Source of the DNA: Fluctibacter halophilus
Lineage (GTDB): Bacteria; Pseudomonadota; Gammaproteobacteria; Enterobacterales; Alteromonadaceae
DNA length: 64,000 nt
Direction of reading: 5' to 3'
Assembly (NCBI RefSeq): GCF_020687825.1
Contig: NZ_JAJEWP010000001.1
Coordinates: 683,888-747,887 of the forward strand
The notes below the pieces were generated by a model. That model was not told the DNA's origin, searched no databases, and saw only the letters and a list, made by a program, of their open reading frames with translations. This document shows, one piece after another, positions 54,458 to 64,000 of the stretch (the first letter of the stretch is position 1; every line of letters starts with the position of its first letter). Made by a program: the position numbers and the translations under genes.

Positions 54458-55480
54458 ATGAGCGACTTTATCATCGGTGGAGAGTCGATCGCCGTAGGTG
54501 AAACCCGTAAGGTTCACCTTGAAATGCCGCCGTTGTATACCGATACCAGCATGTCCATTCCGGTGTATGTGCAACGGGGCCGACGACCAGGCCCGACGTT
54601 GTTCGTGTGTGCCGCGATACACGGTGATGAACTCAATGGCATTGAGATCATTGGACGCCTGATCAAAAGCCGTAGTATCAAAACCTTGCGTGGCACACTG
54701 ATTGCGGTGCCCATGGTGAACGTTTACGGGGTGGTCAGTCAAAGCCGCTACCTGCCGGATCGGCGGGATTTAAACCGCAGTTTCCCTGGCAGCAAAAAAG
54801 GCTCTCTGGCGGGACGCATCGCTAACCTGTTTCTCAAAGAAATTGTCGCCAAAAGCGACTTTGGGATTGATTTGCACACCGGCGCCATTCATCGCAGCAA
54901 TCTGCCGCAAATTCGCGCCAACCTGGATGATGAACAAACCCTGGAAATGGCCCAAGCGTTTGGCATACCGGTGTTACTGAACTCGGATTTGCGCGATGGC
55001 TCTTTGCGTCAGGTTGCAGCCGATCAAGGAGCAAAAATGCTGTTATATGAGGCCGGCCAGGCGTTGCGTTACGATGAATTTTCGATCCGCGCCGGGGTAA
55101 AAGGCATCATCAATGTGATGCGACATATCGGCATGCTCAATAAGACCAAAGCGAAACGTCGTATTAAACATTTTGTCGCCCGGGAGAGTGGCTGGATCCG
55201 CGCCAATGAAAGCGGGTTTATCTTTCACAAAGCCCATCTGGGCGACCACGTCATGAAAGGCGACGTGCTGGCCACCATTGCCGATCCTTACGGTGATATC
55301 GTTGGCACAGTGACCAGTCCTGAAGAAGGTGTTGTTATCGGCAAACAAAACATTCCACTGACGCAGGAAGGCGAAGCCATTTATCATCTGGCCTATTTTC
55401 GCAAGCCCGATTCAGTGGCACAGAGCGTTAACCAGTTACAGGACGATCTGGTTCCTGATGATCCAACCATTACGGTTTAA
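54458..55480 (+). CDS. Succinylglutamate desuccinylase/aspartoacylase-like protein
   Basis: A 340-residue zinc carboxypeptidase-fold protein of the AstE/AspA group. Zn-site motifs: CAAIHGDELNGIEI (HxxE) and DLHTGAIHRSNLP; DRRDLNRSFPG is the conserved Arg-Asn segment. The C-terminal half (about 235-330) is a beta-rich domain (GWIRANESGFIF, GDVLATIADPYGDIVGTVTSPEEG) as in the family. It precedes rimB by 15 bp. The neighbours suggest a role in glutamate-tail or related amino acid metabolism rather than arginine breakdown. Confidence 0.86.
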   Translation: MSDFIIGGESIAVGETRKVHLEMPPLYTDTSMSIPVYVQRGRRPGPTLFVCAAIHGDELNGIEIIGRLIKSRSIKTLRGTLIAVPMVNVYGVVSQSRYLPDRRDLNRSFPGSKKGSLAGRIANLFLKEIVAKSDFGIDLHTGAIHRSNLPQIRANLDDEQTLEMAQAFGIPVLLNSDLRDGSLRQVAADQGAKMLLYEAGQALRYDEFSIRAGVKGIINVMRHIGMLNKTKAKRRIKHFVARESGWIRANESGFIFHKAHLGDHVMKGDVLATIADPYGDIVGTVTSPEEGVVIGKQNIPLTQEGEAIYHLAYFRKPDSVAQSVNQLQDDLVPDDPTITV

Positions 55481-55495
55481 GCAAAGAGAACCCGT

Positions 55496-55960
55496 ATGCA
55501 AACATTTGAAAATAAAGCTGTCGTCGGTGCGTTGGAGGTGTGTAACCTGCCGGACCTGGCGATTGAAGGATTGCACATTCGTGTCGATACCGGTGCGGCA
55601 ACCTCCTCACTGCACGTGGACAATCTGGAAGAATTTGAGCGGGACGGCAAGTTGTGGGTCAGTTTCGACATTCACCCGGATATCCATAATGTGGCGGAGA
55701 TTGTTCGACGAGAAGCCCGGGTTAAAGATATTCGTAAGGTCAAAAGTTCCACTGCGACCCGCGAGCGACGCTACGTCATTGATACCACCATTATCATGGC
55801 CGGGTTAAAGTGGACCATTCAGTTGACCCTAACAGATCGGTCAGAAATGACCTACCTTATGTTATTGGGACGACAGGCCATGGAAGGGCGCCTGGTAGTA
55901 GACCCCGGCGCCGAATATCTGCTGGGCAAAAAAGCTCAATCACCGTCTGTTTCATCATAA
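55496..55960 (+). CDS. rimB: RimB-like retropepsin-type protease
   Basis: A 154-residue member of the family annotated as ATP-dependent zinc protease (RimB), with the aspartyl-protease-like motif RVDTGAATSSLHVD near residue 25. The fold is a single retropepsin-like domain ending in MLLGRQAMEGRLVVDPG. In Pseudomonas the equivalent works with RimK on glutamate tails of ribosomal protein S6. It lies directly upstream of rimK. Confidence 0.85.
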   Translation: MQTFENKAVVGALEVCNLPDLAIEGLHIRVDTGAATSSLHVDNLEEFERDGKLWVSFDIHPDIHNVAEIVRREARVKDIRKVKSSTATRERRYVIDTTIIMAGLKWTIQLTLTDRSEMTYLMLLGRQAMEGRLVVDPGAEYLLGKKAQSPSVSS

Positions 55961-56017
55961 TTCATTAATCATTGCGCGTATTTGCGCGTCTTAAACACTA
56001 TTAAGCAAGGATAATTT

Positions 56018-56932
56018 ATGCGTATCGCCATCCTCTCACGCAACCCCCGCTTATATTCAACGCGGCGTCTGGTGGAAGCCGGAGAGAAAAAAGGCCACGA
56101 AGTTGATGTCATCGATACCATGCACTGTTACATGGATATCACGTCGGCCAGACCGTCGGTTCGTTACAAAGGTAAAGCGCTGCCGAAATACGATGCTATC
56201 ATTCCCCGGATTGGGGCGTCGGTGACGTTTTACGGTACTGCCGTTGTACGTCAGTTTGAAATGATGGGCACCTTTAGTATCAACGAGTCAGTTGCTATCA
56301 GCCGCTCCCGTGACAAGTTACGCTCGTTGCAATTGCTGTCCCGGAAAGGGATCGGTATGCCACGTACCGGCTTTGCCAACCATCCGGATAAAATCGATGA
56401 CTTGATCAAAAATGTCGGTGGTGCGCCCGTGGTGATCAAGTTGCTTGAAGGCACCCAGGGGATCGGTGTGGTACTGGCTGATACCAAAAAATCGGCGGAG
56501 GCCATCATCGAAGCGTTCATGGGTTTGAATGCCAGTATTCTGGTACAGGAATTCATCAAGGAAGCCGGTGGTAGTGATATTCGTTGCCTGGTAGTGGGCG
56601 GCAAAGTGGTTGCCGCGATGAAGCGTCAGGCTCCGCCAGGAGAGTTTCGCTCTAACTTGCACCGTGGTGGTTCTGCCAGTCTGGTGCGATTGACCCCCCA
56701 GGAGCGCAAAACCGCAGTGGATGCAGCCAAGACCATGGGCTTGAACATGTGTGGTGTGGATATTTTGCGATCCAACGCCGGGCCGGTGGTGATGGAAGTG
56801 AACTCCTCACCGGGTCTGGAGGGCATTGAAAATGCCACCAATAAGGACGTCGCAGGGATGATCATCGATTTTATTGCTGCCAACGCAGCCAATGCGACGG
56901 CAAGAAAAACCCGCACCAAAGGCAAAGGCTAA
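56018..56932 (+). CDS. rimK: Ribosomal protein S6--L-glutamate ligase RimK
   Basis: An ATP-grasp ligase that adds glutamate residues to the C-terminus of ribosomal protein S6. The 304 residues include ATP-binding [42 protein letters not shown] and the Mg2+ site in [18 protein letters not shown] 56018 follows AAGGATAATTT. The C-terminal tail ([11 protein letters not shown]) is basic. It converges with the next gene with a 2-bp gap. Confidence 0.93.
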   Translation: MRIAILSRNPRLYSTRRLVEAGEKKGHEVDVIDTMHCYMDITSARPSVRYKGKALPKYDAIIPRIGASVTFYGTAVVRQFEMMGTFSINESVAISRSRDKLRSLQLLSRKGIGMPRTGFANHPDKIDDLIKNVGGAPVVIKLLEGTQGIGVVLADTKKSAEAIIEAFMGLNASILVQEFIKEAGGSDIRCLVVGGKVVAAMKRQAPPGEFRSNLHRGGSASLVRLTPQERKTAVDAAKTMGLNMCGVDILRSNAGPVVMEVNSSPGLEGIENATNKDVAGMIIDFIAANAANATARKTRTKGKG

Positions 56933-56934
56933 CG

Positions 56935-57702
56935 CTACGGCGCAGTGGGGGCGGTGAGTAATTTTTGTTGCCACTTGCCCCTGAGTTTTTGTATCCGGCT
57001 CTCAAGCAGCTCACGGTACTGCAACAGTGGTGAGTGGCGGGAAATGGCGATGTAGGAAGGCTCGTTTCCTGTGATCTGGTAGCTGGCATAATACAGTTTC
57101 TGAGCATCAATCACTCCCTTGTGCATATGTTCGAACACCTGCTGGGCGGAGACGATGGCGTCGACTTTGTCGGCCAGCAACCATTGCAGCAACTGCTCGT
57201 CACTGACCGCTCTGATCAGGTTTTCGGGCGGAATGTCAGCCAGTATGGGTAAGGAAAAGCTCGCTCCGCGCAACATGCCAATGACCTTGCCGTCAAAGTC
57301 TTCAGGGGAGGTAATATCCGGGCTGTTGGCTTTTAACACCAGGGTAAGGGTAATGTCCTCATAGGATATGGGGGGGTCCAGAAAGACAAAGTCGACTTCA
57401 CGCTCTTCGGTGCGGGTGATCCACAGCAACACGTCCGCTTCACCACTGGCCACCAGTTTAAGGCACCGGGCCCAGGGGCATTGCACAAACCGCGGCGAAA
57501 AATCTGCCGCCCATTCCTGGGCAAACTCCACCAGTAAGCCTCGCGCCTGTCCGTTGTCGTCATAACTGTGGTAGGGCGGTGCATTGTCGGCCGCGACCAG
57601 CATGGTTGGTTTGGCTGTCGCTGCGCCAGTGGTCAGCAATAACGTACCGACCAAAGGCAAGCAGAGCAGTACACTAAGGCATCGATTTATAGATCTTGCC
57701 AT
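56935..57702 (-). CDS. Periplasmic solute-binding-like protein next to an amidohydrolase
   Basis: A 255-residue exported protein (signal peptide VLLCLPLVGTLLLTTGAATA) with the SBP_bac_3 pattern: LVAADNAPPYHSYDDNGQARGLLVEF, then ADVLLWITRTEERE and the second lobe DKVDAIVSAQQVFEHM. It overlaps the upstream amidohydrolase by 29 bp, so the two are coupled. No transporter partner is nearby. Its ligand might be related to the amidohydrolase substrate, which is only an inference. Confidence 0.75.
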   Translation of the reverse strand: MARSINRCLSVLLCLPLVGTLLLTTGAATAKPTMLVAADNAPPYHSYDDNGQARGLLVEFAQEWAADFSPRFVQCPWARCLKLVASGEADVLLWITRTEEREVDFVFLDPPISYEDITLTLVLKANSPDITSPEDFDGKVIGMLRGASFSLPILADIPPENLIRAVSDEQLLQWLLADKVDAIVSAQQVFEHMHKGVIDAQKLYYASYQITGNEPSYIAISRHSPLLQYRELLESRIQKLRGKWQQKLLTAPTAP

Positions 57703-58948
57703 CTTTAATCACTGTATTGACGTTTTCCAGCAGGCTGATGTCCTGCAAGGGATCGCCTTTGACGCTGATAATGTCAGCCATTTTTCCCACTTCCAGACTG
57801 CCCAGTGACTTTTCCTGGCCGAGTAAAGTTGCAGCATTAATGGTCGACGCCTGCAATGCCTGCAGCGGGGTCATACCAAATTGCACCATGCGCGACAGTT
57901 GCTTGCCGTTATCACCGTGCGGATAGACACCGGCATCACTGCCGAACACCATATTAACGCCGGCATCCACGGCCTTGTGAAAACTGTCTCGTTGGGTTTT
58001 GCCGACCACCCGTTCTTTGGCCAGGCTTTCTTCCAGGATACCGGCCTTCTCACCTTCGCCTAGAATGTATTCTGTGGTGTAAATGTCCATCGACAGATAG
58101 GTACCGTGCTGTTTGGCCAGTGCAATGGCTTCGTCATCCAGGAAACTGGCATGTTCAACAGAGTCAACCCCGGCGCGAATGGCAGCTTTAACACCGCTGT
58201 TGCCATGAGCATGGGCCGCCACCGTCAGACCGCGCATGTGCGCTTCTTCCACCAGGGCATTCATTTCTTCCTGGCTGTATTGCTGGGCGCCCACTTTGGT
58301 GCCTTTGGACAGCACGCCACCGGTGGCGCAGAACTTGATCAGATCTGCACCGTATTTGATGTTGCGACGGATTTTTTCTCGGATCGCCCAAGGACCATCT
58401 GCGACCCCTTCGCTGGTCACCTGGTGGTCATAGGTCAGCAGGTTGTTGTCGCAATGTCCGCCGGTAACACCGAGCGCCGGGCCGGACACAAATAAGCGCG
58501 GGCCGGGCACATCGCCTGCATTGATGGCATTCCGCAGCGCGACGTCAGAAAAGCCGCCTGCACCAACATTTCTGACCGTTGTAAATCCGGCCATCAGCGT
58601 GGCTTTTGCGTGTTTAACACCGGTAATGGTGGCGCGGGGCACAGACACCGCCAGTCGCTTGTAACCGTGCAGCGTGGCATCCATGGTGAGGTGAACATGC
58701 ATGTCCATCAAGCCCGGCAACAGCGTATGACCCGGTAGGTCGAGGCGGCGGGCATTGTCTGGGATGGCAATGTCCTTTCCCATACCGATGCGCTGTATCA
58801 CGCCGTCTTCAATCACCAGCAAGGGCGAACTGAAGCGTTTACCGGATTTGACATCCAATAAGGCATCTGCGGTCACCACCAGGGTTTCCGCTTGGGTCAG
58901 GGTTGCCCAGCATATACTCAACAGTGCGATGCCCGTACGAATCTTCAT
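57674..58948 (-). CDS. Exported amidohydrolase, metal site intact
   Basis: A 424-residue metal-dependent hydrolase with a signal peptide (IALLSICWATLTQA). Metal motifs: MDMHVHLTM (HxH), LIKFCATGG with the candidate bridging Lys, AAHAHGNSG, SVEHASF and FGSDAGVYPHG. The C-terminal LEVGKMADIISVKGDPLQ is typical of the imidazolonepropionase-like/Xaa-Pro dipeptidase-like group. It overlaps the solute-binding gene by 29 bp. Substrate unknown, possibly peptide-derived. Confidence 0.86.
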   Translation of the reverse strand: MKIRTGIALLSICWATLTQAETLVVTADALLDVKSGKRFSSPLLVIEDGVIQRIGMGKDIAIPDNARRLDLPGHTLLPGLMDMHVHLTMDATLHGYKRLAVSVPRATITGVKHAKATLMAGFTTVRNVGAGGFSDVALRNAINAGDVPGPRLFVSGPALGVTGGHCDNNLLTYDHQVTSEGVADGPWAIREKIRRNIKYGADLIKFCATGGVLSKGTKVGAQQYSQEEMNALVEEAHMRGLTVAAHAHGNSGVKAAIRAGVDSVEHASFLDDEAIALAKQHGTYLSMDIYTTEYILGEGEKAGILEESLAKERVVGKTQRDSFHKAVDAGVNMVFGSDAGVYPHGDNGKQLSRMVQFGMTPLQALQASTINAATLLGQEKSLGSLEVGKMADIISVKGDPLQDISLLENVNTVIKDGKIYKSMP

Positions 58949-59010
58949 GGTGTTGTCTCCCTTGTTGTCCTGAATGCACAGCTTAAGGGCTCAGGTGCCC
59001 GATTCAAACC

Positions 59011-60504
59011 CTAACGGTTGTGCTGTCTGGACCATGCGATGAACAACAGCACACAAAAAACGGCCCATGGCAGGGTATCACCCCATCGTCTGTATGGGGT
59101 AGTGCCTGTGGTTAATTGTACATCGTCTTCCAGCACGGCGGCGACAAACTGATCGAGTCGACTCTGTATGCGACCTTGATGGTTGATCACCGCGGTGATC
59201 CCATTGTTGGTTGCACGTAAAACCGGCATGCCCAATTCAAGGGCACGCATTTGCGCGATCTCCAGATGTTGAGCAGGGCCGTGGGAGCGTCCAAACCAGG
59301 CGTCATTGCTGACCGTAATGATCACATCCGTATCGTCGTTCAGGTTGGCACGGATTTGGCGCGGAAACGCGATTTCAAAGCAGATGGCCGGCGCCAGCTT
59401 GAGTCCGTTGGTATGCAGGTTTGGCTGCACATAGTCGCCTCGGGAAAACGACGACATGGGCAAATCAAAAATCGGCGCTAAACCCCGCAACCAGTCCTCC
59501 AGCGGAATGAATTCGCCAATCGGCAATAAGTGGTGTTTGGCGTAGCGATTCGGGTGCTGGTAGTAGTAGCCACTTTGTTCGCTGTTCTGTTGGTCAACAC
59601 CCAGCGCCAACAGATTGTTATAGGCCTGATAGGTCTCAAAATTGTAGTTGACGATGCCGGTGATCAGCCCGGTTTGGTGCGCTATCGCCTGCTCATCCAA
59701 CTGCTGCAGAAAGTCCAGAGCAACCGGTTCCAGCTTGGGGATCGCGGCCTCGGGCCAGATGATCAGGTCACTGTCCCAATGTGACTGCGTCATTGACAGG
59801 TATTTTTCCATGGTGGGACGGTCTTGCTCCGGCACCCAGCGCAACGACTGGGCAATGTTGCCCTGTACCATCGCAACCCTGACCGTGTTCGCGTCGGGTT
59901 TGACCCATTGCAATGATTGTAACCCCATACCGATCACGAAGGGTATCAGCGCGAACAACACTGCACGCACGATCTGCCGGTTGCGCACAGCATGGGCCAT
60001 GGCCATCGCCATCGCCACAATCAATGCGGACAGTCCGGTCTCACCTAACAGGGGCGCCCAACCCGCCAAGGGGCTGTTAATTTGACTGTATCCCAGAGAC
60101 AGCCAGGGAAATCCGGTCAGCAGCCAACTCCGTAGCCACTCCATCAGCAACCATAAAACCGGTAGGGCACTGGGCCATAGGTGAACAGCCACCCGCTTGA
60201 CCAGGGTGTGGAAAAGTAACATGGGGAACAAGGCGAGATAGGCGCACAATAGCGCCATCAGTCCCAGCGAACCGGCGAGGGGGAGCCCACCAAAATCTGC
60301 AATGCTGACATGAACCCATGAGATGCCGGCGCCAAACCAGCCTAACCCAAACAGAAATCCGATCCATTTGGCCTCGTGAGGGCGCTCAGGCGACAGTTGC
60401 AGCAGCATAACCGCTACAGCAACTGGCATCAGATACCATTGGCCAAACGGCGCAAACGTCAGGGTCAAGCTGAGCCCGCACAATAAGGCGATGGCGTAGC
60501 GCAC
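59011..60504 (-). CDS. lnt: Apolipoprotein N-acyltransferase
   Basis: Adds the third acyl chain to outer-membrane lipoproteins. The 497 residues have about seven TM helices, then a periplasmic nitrilase domain with the catalytic triad in IWPEAAIPKLEP (Glu), GEFIPLEDW (Lys region) and ICFEIAFP (Cys). The start is GTG 60504. It lies 5 bp after corC, the usual position. Confidence 0.93.
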   Translation of the reverse strand: MRYAIALLCGLSLTLTFAPFGQWYLMPVAVAVMLLQLSPERPHEAKWIGFLFGLGWFGAGISWVHVSIADFGGLPLAGSLGLMALLCAYLALFPMLLFHTLVKRVAVHLWPSALPVLWLLMEWLRSWLLTGFPWLSLGYSQINSPLAGWAPLLGETGLSALIVAMAMAMAHAVRNRQIVRAVLFALIPFVIGMGLQSLQWVKPDANTVRVAMVQGNIAQSLRWVPEQDRPTMEKYLSMTQSHWDSDLIIWPEAAIPKLEPVALDFLQQLDEQAIAHQTGLITGIVNYNFETYQAYNNLLALGVDQQNSEQSGYYYQHPNRYAKHHLLPIGEFIPLEDWLRGLAPIFDLPMSSFSRGDYVQPNLHTNGLKLAPAICFEIAFPRQIRANLNDDTDVIITVSNDAWFGRSHGPAQHLEIAQMRALELGMPVLRATNNGITAVINHQGRIQSRLDQFVAAVLEDDVQLTTGTTPYRRWGDTLPWAVFCVLLFIAWSRQHNR

Positions 60505-60509
60505 GTTGA

Positions 60510-61370
60510 CTAGCTTTCCATTTCTGGCAGGGTCACCTTCAGTTGCAGCAATCGCCGCTTGTCGGAGTTGGTGACTTTAAACACCAGCCCATCGATGTTG
60601 ACCTCTTCATCGGTCATAGGCATGTGACCGAATGCTTTGAGCACGATGCCACCGATGGTGTCAGCTTCTTCCGTGTCAAAGCGGGTTTCAAAAAAGCTGT
60701 TGAACTCTTCCAACGGTGTGAGCGCTTTCACTGAGTAAGTGTATTTGTTGAGCGGACGGATATCGTCTGTGCCGCTTTCCTCTACATCATGTTCGTCTTC
60801 GATTTCGCCAACAATCAGTTCGAGGATGTCTTCGATGGTCACCAGACCGGAAACACCGCCGTACTCATCTACAACAATCGCCATGTGGTAGCGTTGTTGG
60901 CGGAATTCTTTGAGCAGTACATCGACCCGTTTACTCTCGGGCACGATCACGGCAGGGCGCAGGATGTCTTTTAGCAGGAAGGTCTTTTCTTCGTCGAAGG
61001 CGTACGCGAGCAAGTCTTTTGCCAGCAGGATACCTTCGATATGGTCTTTGTCTTCGCTGATGACCGGAAAACGGGAGTGTGCTGAGTCCAGCATCAGGGG
61101 AAGGAATTCATCCACCCGTTGGTTGATGTCGATGGTAATCATCTGCGCACGGGGGATCATGATATCCCGAACGCGCATTTCATTGACTTCCATGACGCCT
61201 TCGATCATCTCGCGGGTTTCGGGGCCGATCACCTCACGCTGCTGCGCTTCTGTGATGACCTCAACGAGTTCTTCTTTGCTTCTCGGTTCTCCGGAAAAGC
61301 TCTGGACAATTTTGTCCAACCAGCTTTTGCCTGAAGAACCGTTCGTAGAGTGCGGGTTGTCGTCGCTCAT
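60510..61370 (-). CDS. corC: CorC/HlyC family protein with CBS domains
   Basis: A 286-residue cytoplasmic protein. Two CBS domains (about 65-185, with [11 protein letters not shown] and [16 protein letters not shown]) and a CorC_HlyC C-terminal domain (about 205-280). CorC is linked to Mg2+/Co2+ efflux and to membrane function. Part of the lnt cluster. Confidence 0.93.
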   Translation of the reverse strand: MSDDNPHSTNGSSGKSWLDKIVQSFSGEPRSKEELVEVITEAQQREVIGPETREMIEGVMEVNEMRVRDIMIPRAQMITIDINQRVDEFLPLMLDSAHSRFPVISEDKDHIEGILLAKDLLAYAFDEEKTFLLKDILRPAVIVPESKRVDVLLKEFRQQRYHMAIVVDEYGGVSGLVTIEDILELIVGEIEDEHDVEESGTDDIRPLNKYTYSVKALTPLEEFNSFFETRFDTEEADTIGGIVLKAFGHMPMTDEEVNIDGLVFKVTNSDKRRLLQLKVTLPEMES

Positions 61371-61403
61371 AGTCGGTTATTTGGTTCCTTCGGACCGTTA
61401 TCT

Positions 61404-61862
61404 TTAATGATCTTGGTAGGGATCGTCAACGCCTAATTTTGCCAGCACCTCAATTTCCAGTGCTTCCATAACATCGGCGTCGTCATCGTTTATGTGGTCA
61501 TAACCCAGTAAATGCAAGGTGCCATGGACGATCATATGTTGCCAATGTGCGTCATTCGACTTGTTTTGTTCGATGGCTTCCCGCTCAACTACCTGTACAC
61601 AGATAACCAGATCTCCGAGCAGTGGTAACTCTATGCCGGGAGGTGCCTCAAAGGGAAATGACAACACGTTAGTGGGCGATTCTTTACCGCGGTATGTGTG
61701 ATTGAGGGTTTGACTTTCGGCCTCGTCGACGATGCGGATAGTGAGTTCTTTGTCCGCCATGTGGAGGTGGTTTAACACCGTATCGATGGCACGTTGCAGC
61801 ATCGCTTCGTCAGGTAAATCGGTGGCCGAACTGGCCACCTGAATATCAACAATATTGGTCAC
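61404..61862 (-). CDS. ybeY: Endoribonuclease YbeY
   Basis: Zinc-dependent endonuclease for 16S rRNA maturation and ribosome quality control, 152 residues. The metal motif is [11 protein letters not shown] near residue 115. The start is GTG 61862, overlapping the ybeZ stop by 4 bp (GTGA). Confidence 0.94.
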   Translation of the reverse strand: MTNIVDIQVASSATDLPDEAMLQRAIDTVLNHLHMADKELTIRIVDEAESQTLNHTYRGKESPTNVLSFPFEAPPGIELPLLGDLVICVQVVEREAIEQNKSNDAHWQHMIVHGTLHLLGYDHINDDDADVMEALEIEVLAKLGVDDPYQDH

Positions 61863-62908
61863 GATGAAGCCGCATCATCCGCAGGTTTACCATTTTGCTG
61901 CTCGGCACGTTTAGCCGCCCGCTGCTTTTCTTGCTCGGCATCGTGTTCTTCATACGCTCTGACGATACGCGCCACGACCGGGTGTCGAACCACATCGTTG
62001 GCGTTGAAGAAATTGAACGAAATGTCCGGCACATCTTCCAGCACTTCGATGGCATGACGCAGGCCAGAACGCACACCACGGGGCAAATCAACCTGGGTGA
62101 TATCACCGGTGATCACCGCTTTGGAATTGAAGCCAATCCGGGTCAGAAACATTTTCATCTGTTCCGTGGTGGTGTTCTGGCTTTCATCCAGAATGATAAA
62201 CGCATCATTCAGAGTTCGTCCGCGCATGTACGCCAGTGGGGCGACTTCGATGACGTTTCGCTCCATCAGTTTTTCAACTTTTTCAAAGCCGAGCATCTCG
62301 AACAGGGCGTCGTACAGTGGGCGCAGGTAGGGATCCACTTTCTGGGATAGATCGCCGGGTAAAAAGCCCAGTTTTTCGCCCGCTTCAACGGCCGGACGGG
62401 TCAACAGAATACGACGAATTTCCTGGCGCTCCAGGGCATCCACGGCGCAAGCCACTGCAAGGTAGGTTTTACCGGTTCCGGCAGGGCCGATACCGAAACT
62501 GATGTCATGGTTAACGATGTTGGCAACATACTGAGACTGATTGGGGTTGCGGGGTTTGATCACCCCACGCTTGGTCTTGATATGCACTTCTTTGCCGTAG
62601 TGACCCGCTTCAGCCTGTTCCAGGCATCGGGCTTCCTGAATCGCCAGGTGGACCTGCTCAGGTTCCAATTCCGGGATGCGTCCTTTGACCGGTTGGGTTT
62701 CGATGTACAACAAGCGCAATAATTCAATCACACCTTTGGTTTGCTGTGACTTACCGATCACTTTGAACTGGTTGTCTCGGTAGGTGATTTCCACCCCCAG
62801 ACGACGCTCAATTTGCTTGATATTGTCATCAAACGGGCCGCACAGGCTCGACAAACGTCGGTGGTCGGCGGGCTCTAACAGAACTTCACTACTGACAAGG
62901 GTACTCAA
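61859..62908 (-). CDS. ybeZ: PhoH-like ATPase YbeZ
   Basis: A 349-residue PhoH-family NTPase, partner of YbeY. Walker [14 protein letters not shown] and the Walker B/sensor [18 protein letters not shown] are clear. The start is taken as TTG 62908 ([18 protein letters not shown]) with GGAG about 11 bp upstream; a longer frame would overlap the end of miaB. C-terminal tail is charged and probably disordered. Confidence 0.9.
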   Translation of the reverse strand: MSTLVSSEVLLEPADHRRLSSLCGPFDDNIKQIERRLGVEITYRDNQFKVIGKSQQTKGVIELLRLLYIETQPVKGRIPELEPEQVHLAIQEARCLEQAEAGHYGKEVHIKTKRGVIKPRNPNQSQYVANIVNHDISFGIGPAGTGKTYLAVACAVDALERQEIRRILLTRPAVEAGEKLGFLPGDLSQKVDPYLRPLYDALFEMLGFEKVEKLMERNVIEVAPLAYMRGRTLNDAFIILDESQNTTTEQMKMFLTRIGFNSKAVITGDITQVDLPRGVRSGLRHAIEVLEDVPDISFNFFNANDVVRHPVVARIVRAYEEHDAEQEKQRAAKRAEQQNGKPADDAASS

Positions 62909-62927
62909 GTTACAATGCTCTCCTGTA

Positions 62928-64000
62928 TTACTGCGGCACAAACTGGCTGACACCCATGGCGTCGGGCTGGTCTGCAGATTGTTTGTTCAAGATGCTGCTG
63001 GGTGACACACTGACCCGCAGGCCCATGTCAGCTTCACGGCGCACAACATCACCCCGCAATGAGTTGGTAAACACGTCGGTGATGGTGACATCGACAAACT
63101 CACCGATCATGTCAGGCGTGCCTTCAAAATTGACCACACGGTTGTTTTCCGTTCTGCCGGACAATTCCATCGGGTTTTTCTTCGATGGGCCTTCCACCAG
63201 AATCCGCTGTTCGGTGCCCAACATCGTTCGTGCGATGCGTTGGGCTTGTTGATTCAGTCGCTGTTGCAACAATTGCAAACGCTGCTTTTTGGTGTCTTCT
63301 GACACATCGTCAGGCAAGTCAGCCGCGGGCGTGCCCGGACGAGCGCTGTAGATAAAACTGAAGCTCAGATCGAAGTCGATGGCCTGGATCAGGTCCATGG
63401 TGGCTTCGAAATCGGCATCGGTTTCACCGGGGAATCCGATAATGAAATCCGACGACATACACAGGTTAGGTCTGACTTTCTTAAGACGACGGATTTTCGA
63501 CTTATATTCCAGTGCCGTGTGGCCACGCTTCATCAGGTTGAGGATACGATCCGCACCGCTTTGTACCGGCAGATGCAGGTGATCAACCAATTCAGGAATT
63601 GACGCGTAGGCATCAATGATGTCGTCGGTGAACTCGACCGGATGGCTGGTGGTGTAGCGGATCCGGTCAATACCGTCGATGGAAGCGACCAGTTCGAGTA
63701 ATTCGGCAAAGGTGCACACGCTACCATCGTGGTGGGGACCGCGAAACGCGTTCACGTTCTGGCCCAGCAGGTTGACCTCACGCACCCCTTGTTCGGCCAG
63801 TTGGGCGATTTCATACAATACATCGTCGACCGGACGGCTGACCTCTTCACCGCGAGTATAAGGTACCACGCAGAATGTACAGTACTTGGAGCAACCTTCC
63901 ATGATAGACACAAACGCGGTTGGGCCCTCAGCTCGGGGCTGGGGCAAGCGGTCAAACTTTTCGATTTCAGGGAAGGATACGTCCACCACGGCTTTGTCGC
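62928..64000 (-). CDS. miaB: tRNA-2-methylthio-N6-dimethylallyladenosine synthase MiaB, 3' part
   Basis: Radical-SAM methylthiotransferase acting on A37 of tRNA. About 357 codons are visible; the missing N-terminus (about 115 residues, expected to hold the MTTase domain with three cluster cysteines) lies beyond the window. The radical-SAM motif is CSKYCTFC, followed by [20 protein letters not shown] and the C-terminal TRAM domain ([23 protein letters not shown]). It leads the ybeZ-ybeY-corC-lnt operon. Confidence 0.94.
   Translation of the reverse strand, partial: DKAVVDVSFPEIEKFDRLPQPRAEGPTAFVSIMEGCSKYCTFCVVPYTRGEEVSRPVDDVLYEIAQLAEQGVREVNLLGQNVNAFRGPHHDGSVCTFAELLELVASIDGIDRIRYTTSHPVEFTDDIIDAYASIPELVDHLHLPVQSGADRILNLMKRGHTALEYKSKIRRLKKVRPNLCMSSDFIIGFPGETDADFEATMDLIQAIDFDLSFSFIYSARPGTPAADLPDDVSEDTKKQRLQLLQQRLNQQAQRIARTMLGTEQRILVEGPSKKNPMELSGRTENNRVVNFEGTPDMIGEFVDVTITDVFTNSLRGDVVRREADMGLRVSVSPSSILNKQSADQPDAMGVSQFVPQ

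Overview
This 64 kb window is a chromosomal segment of a gammaproteobacterium, most likely from the Alteromonadales. The main reasons are the gene orders (yfcH-folX; trpE-G-D-CF-B-A divergent from rnm-yciO-scpA-scpB-rluB; dapB-carA-carB-greA; lnt-corC-ybeY-ybeZ-miaB), the fused trpCF with separate trpG and trpD, the rimB-rimK pair, and several stand-alone periplasmic solute-binding-like proteins. Genus is an inference from content only. Coding density is high and no transposase, phage, CRISPR array or tRNA gene was recognised.

Layout. 1-620: gene-poor, with a strong terminator and two families of direct repeats. 622-9744: DUF1289 gene and dusC, an orphan solute-binding protein, two overlapping amidohydrolases (the second lacks the metal-binding His pair), tesA divergent from a ybbA-ybbP-type ABC system. 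9752-15040: yfcH-folX, an AI-2E family permease, a PhoPQ-like two-component operon led by a PepSY-type protein, and a small lipoprotein. 15150-26642: arfB, yciI and the trp operon, preceded by a readable trpL leader peptide with three consecutive Trp codons and an attenuator; rnm-yciO-scpAB-rluB run the other way. 26788-31328: soluble CZB chemoreceptor, MATE exporter with a DUF2239 gene, metallo-hydrolase, ACT protein.

31689-39173 is the most unusual part: a five-gene, tightly coupled operon encoding an exported alpha-dioxygenase-like haem protein, a membrane-anchored catalase-family protein, an unrecognised 154-residue protein and two paralogous di-haem c-type cytochromes. The motifs point to oxidation of fatty acid or another lipid in the cell envelope, with hydroperoxide handling and electron transfer; the actual reaction is not known.

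39167-49284: a 56-residue gene, a lipoprotein built from repeated TVNG motifs, a beta-hydroxyacid dehydrogenase, a solute-binding protein, dapB, carAB (behind a promoter and a strong leader terminator), greA and an extradiol dioxygenase. 49285-50860: accessory stretch with a single AT-rich integron-type gene cassette (gene plus attC, both junctions visible) and no integrase in the window. 50861-58948: solute-binding protein, MocR regulator divergent from an EamA exporter with a direct-repeat operator, an AstE-like/rimB/rimK operon, and a second solute-binding protein/amidohydrolase pair. 59011-64000: lnt, corC, ybeY, ybeZ and the 3' part of miaB, which runs off the window.
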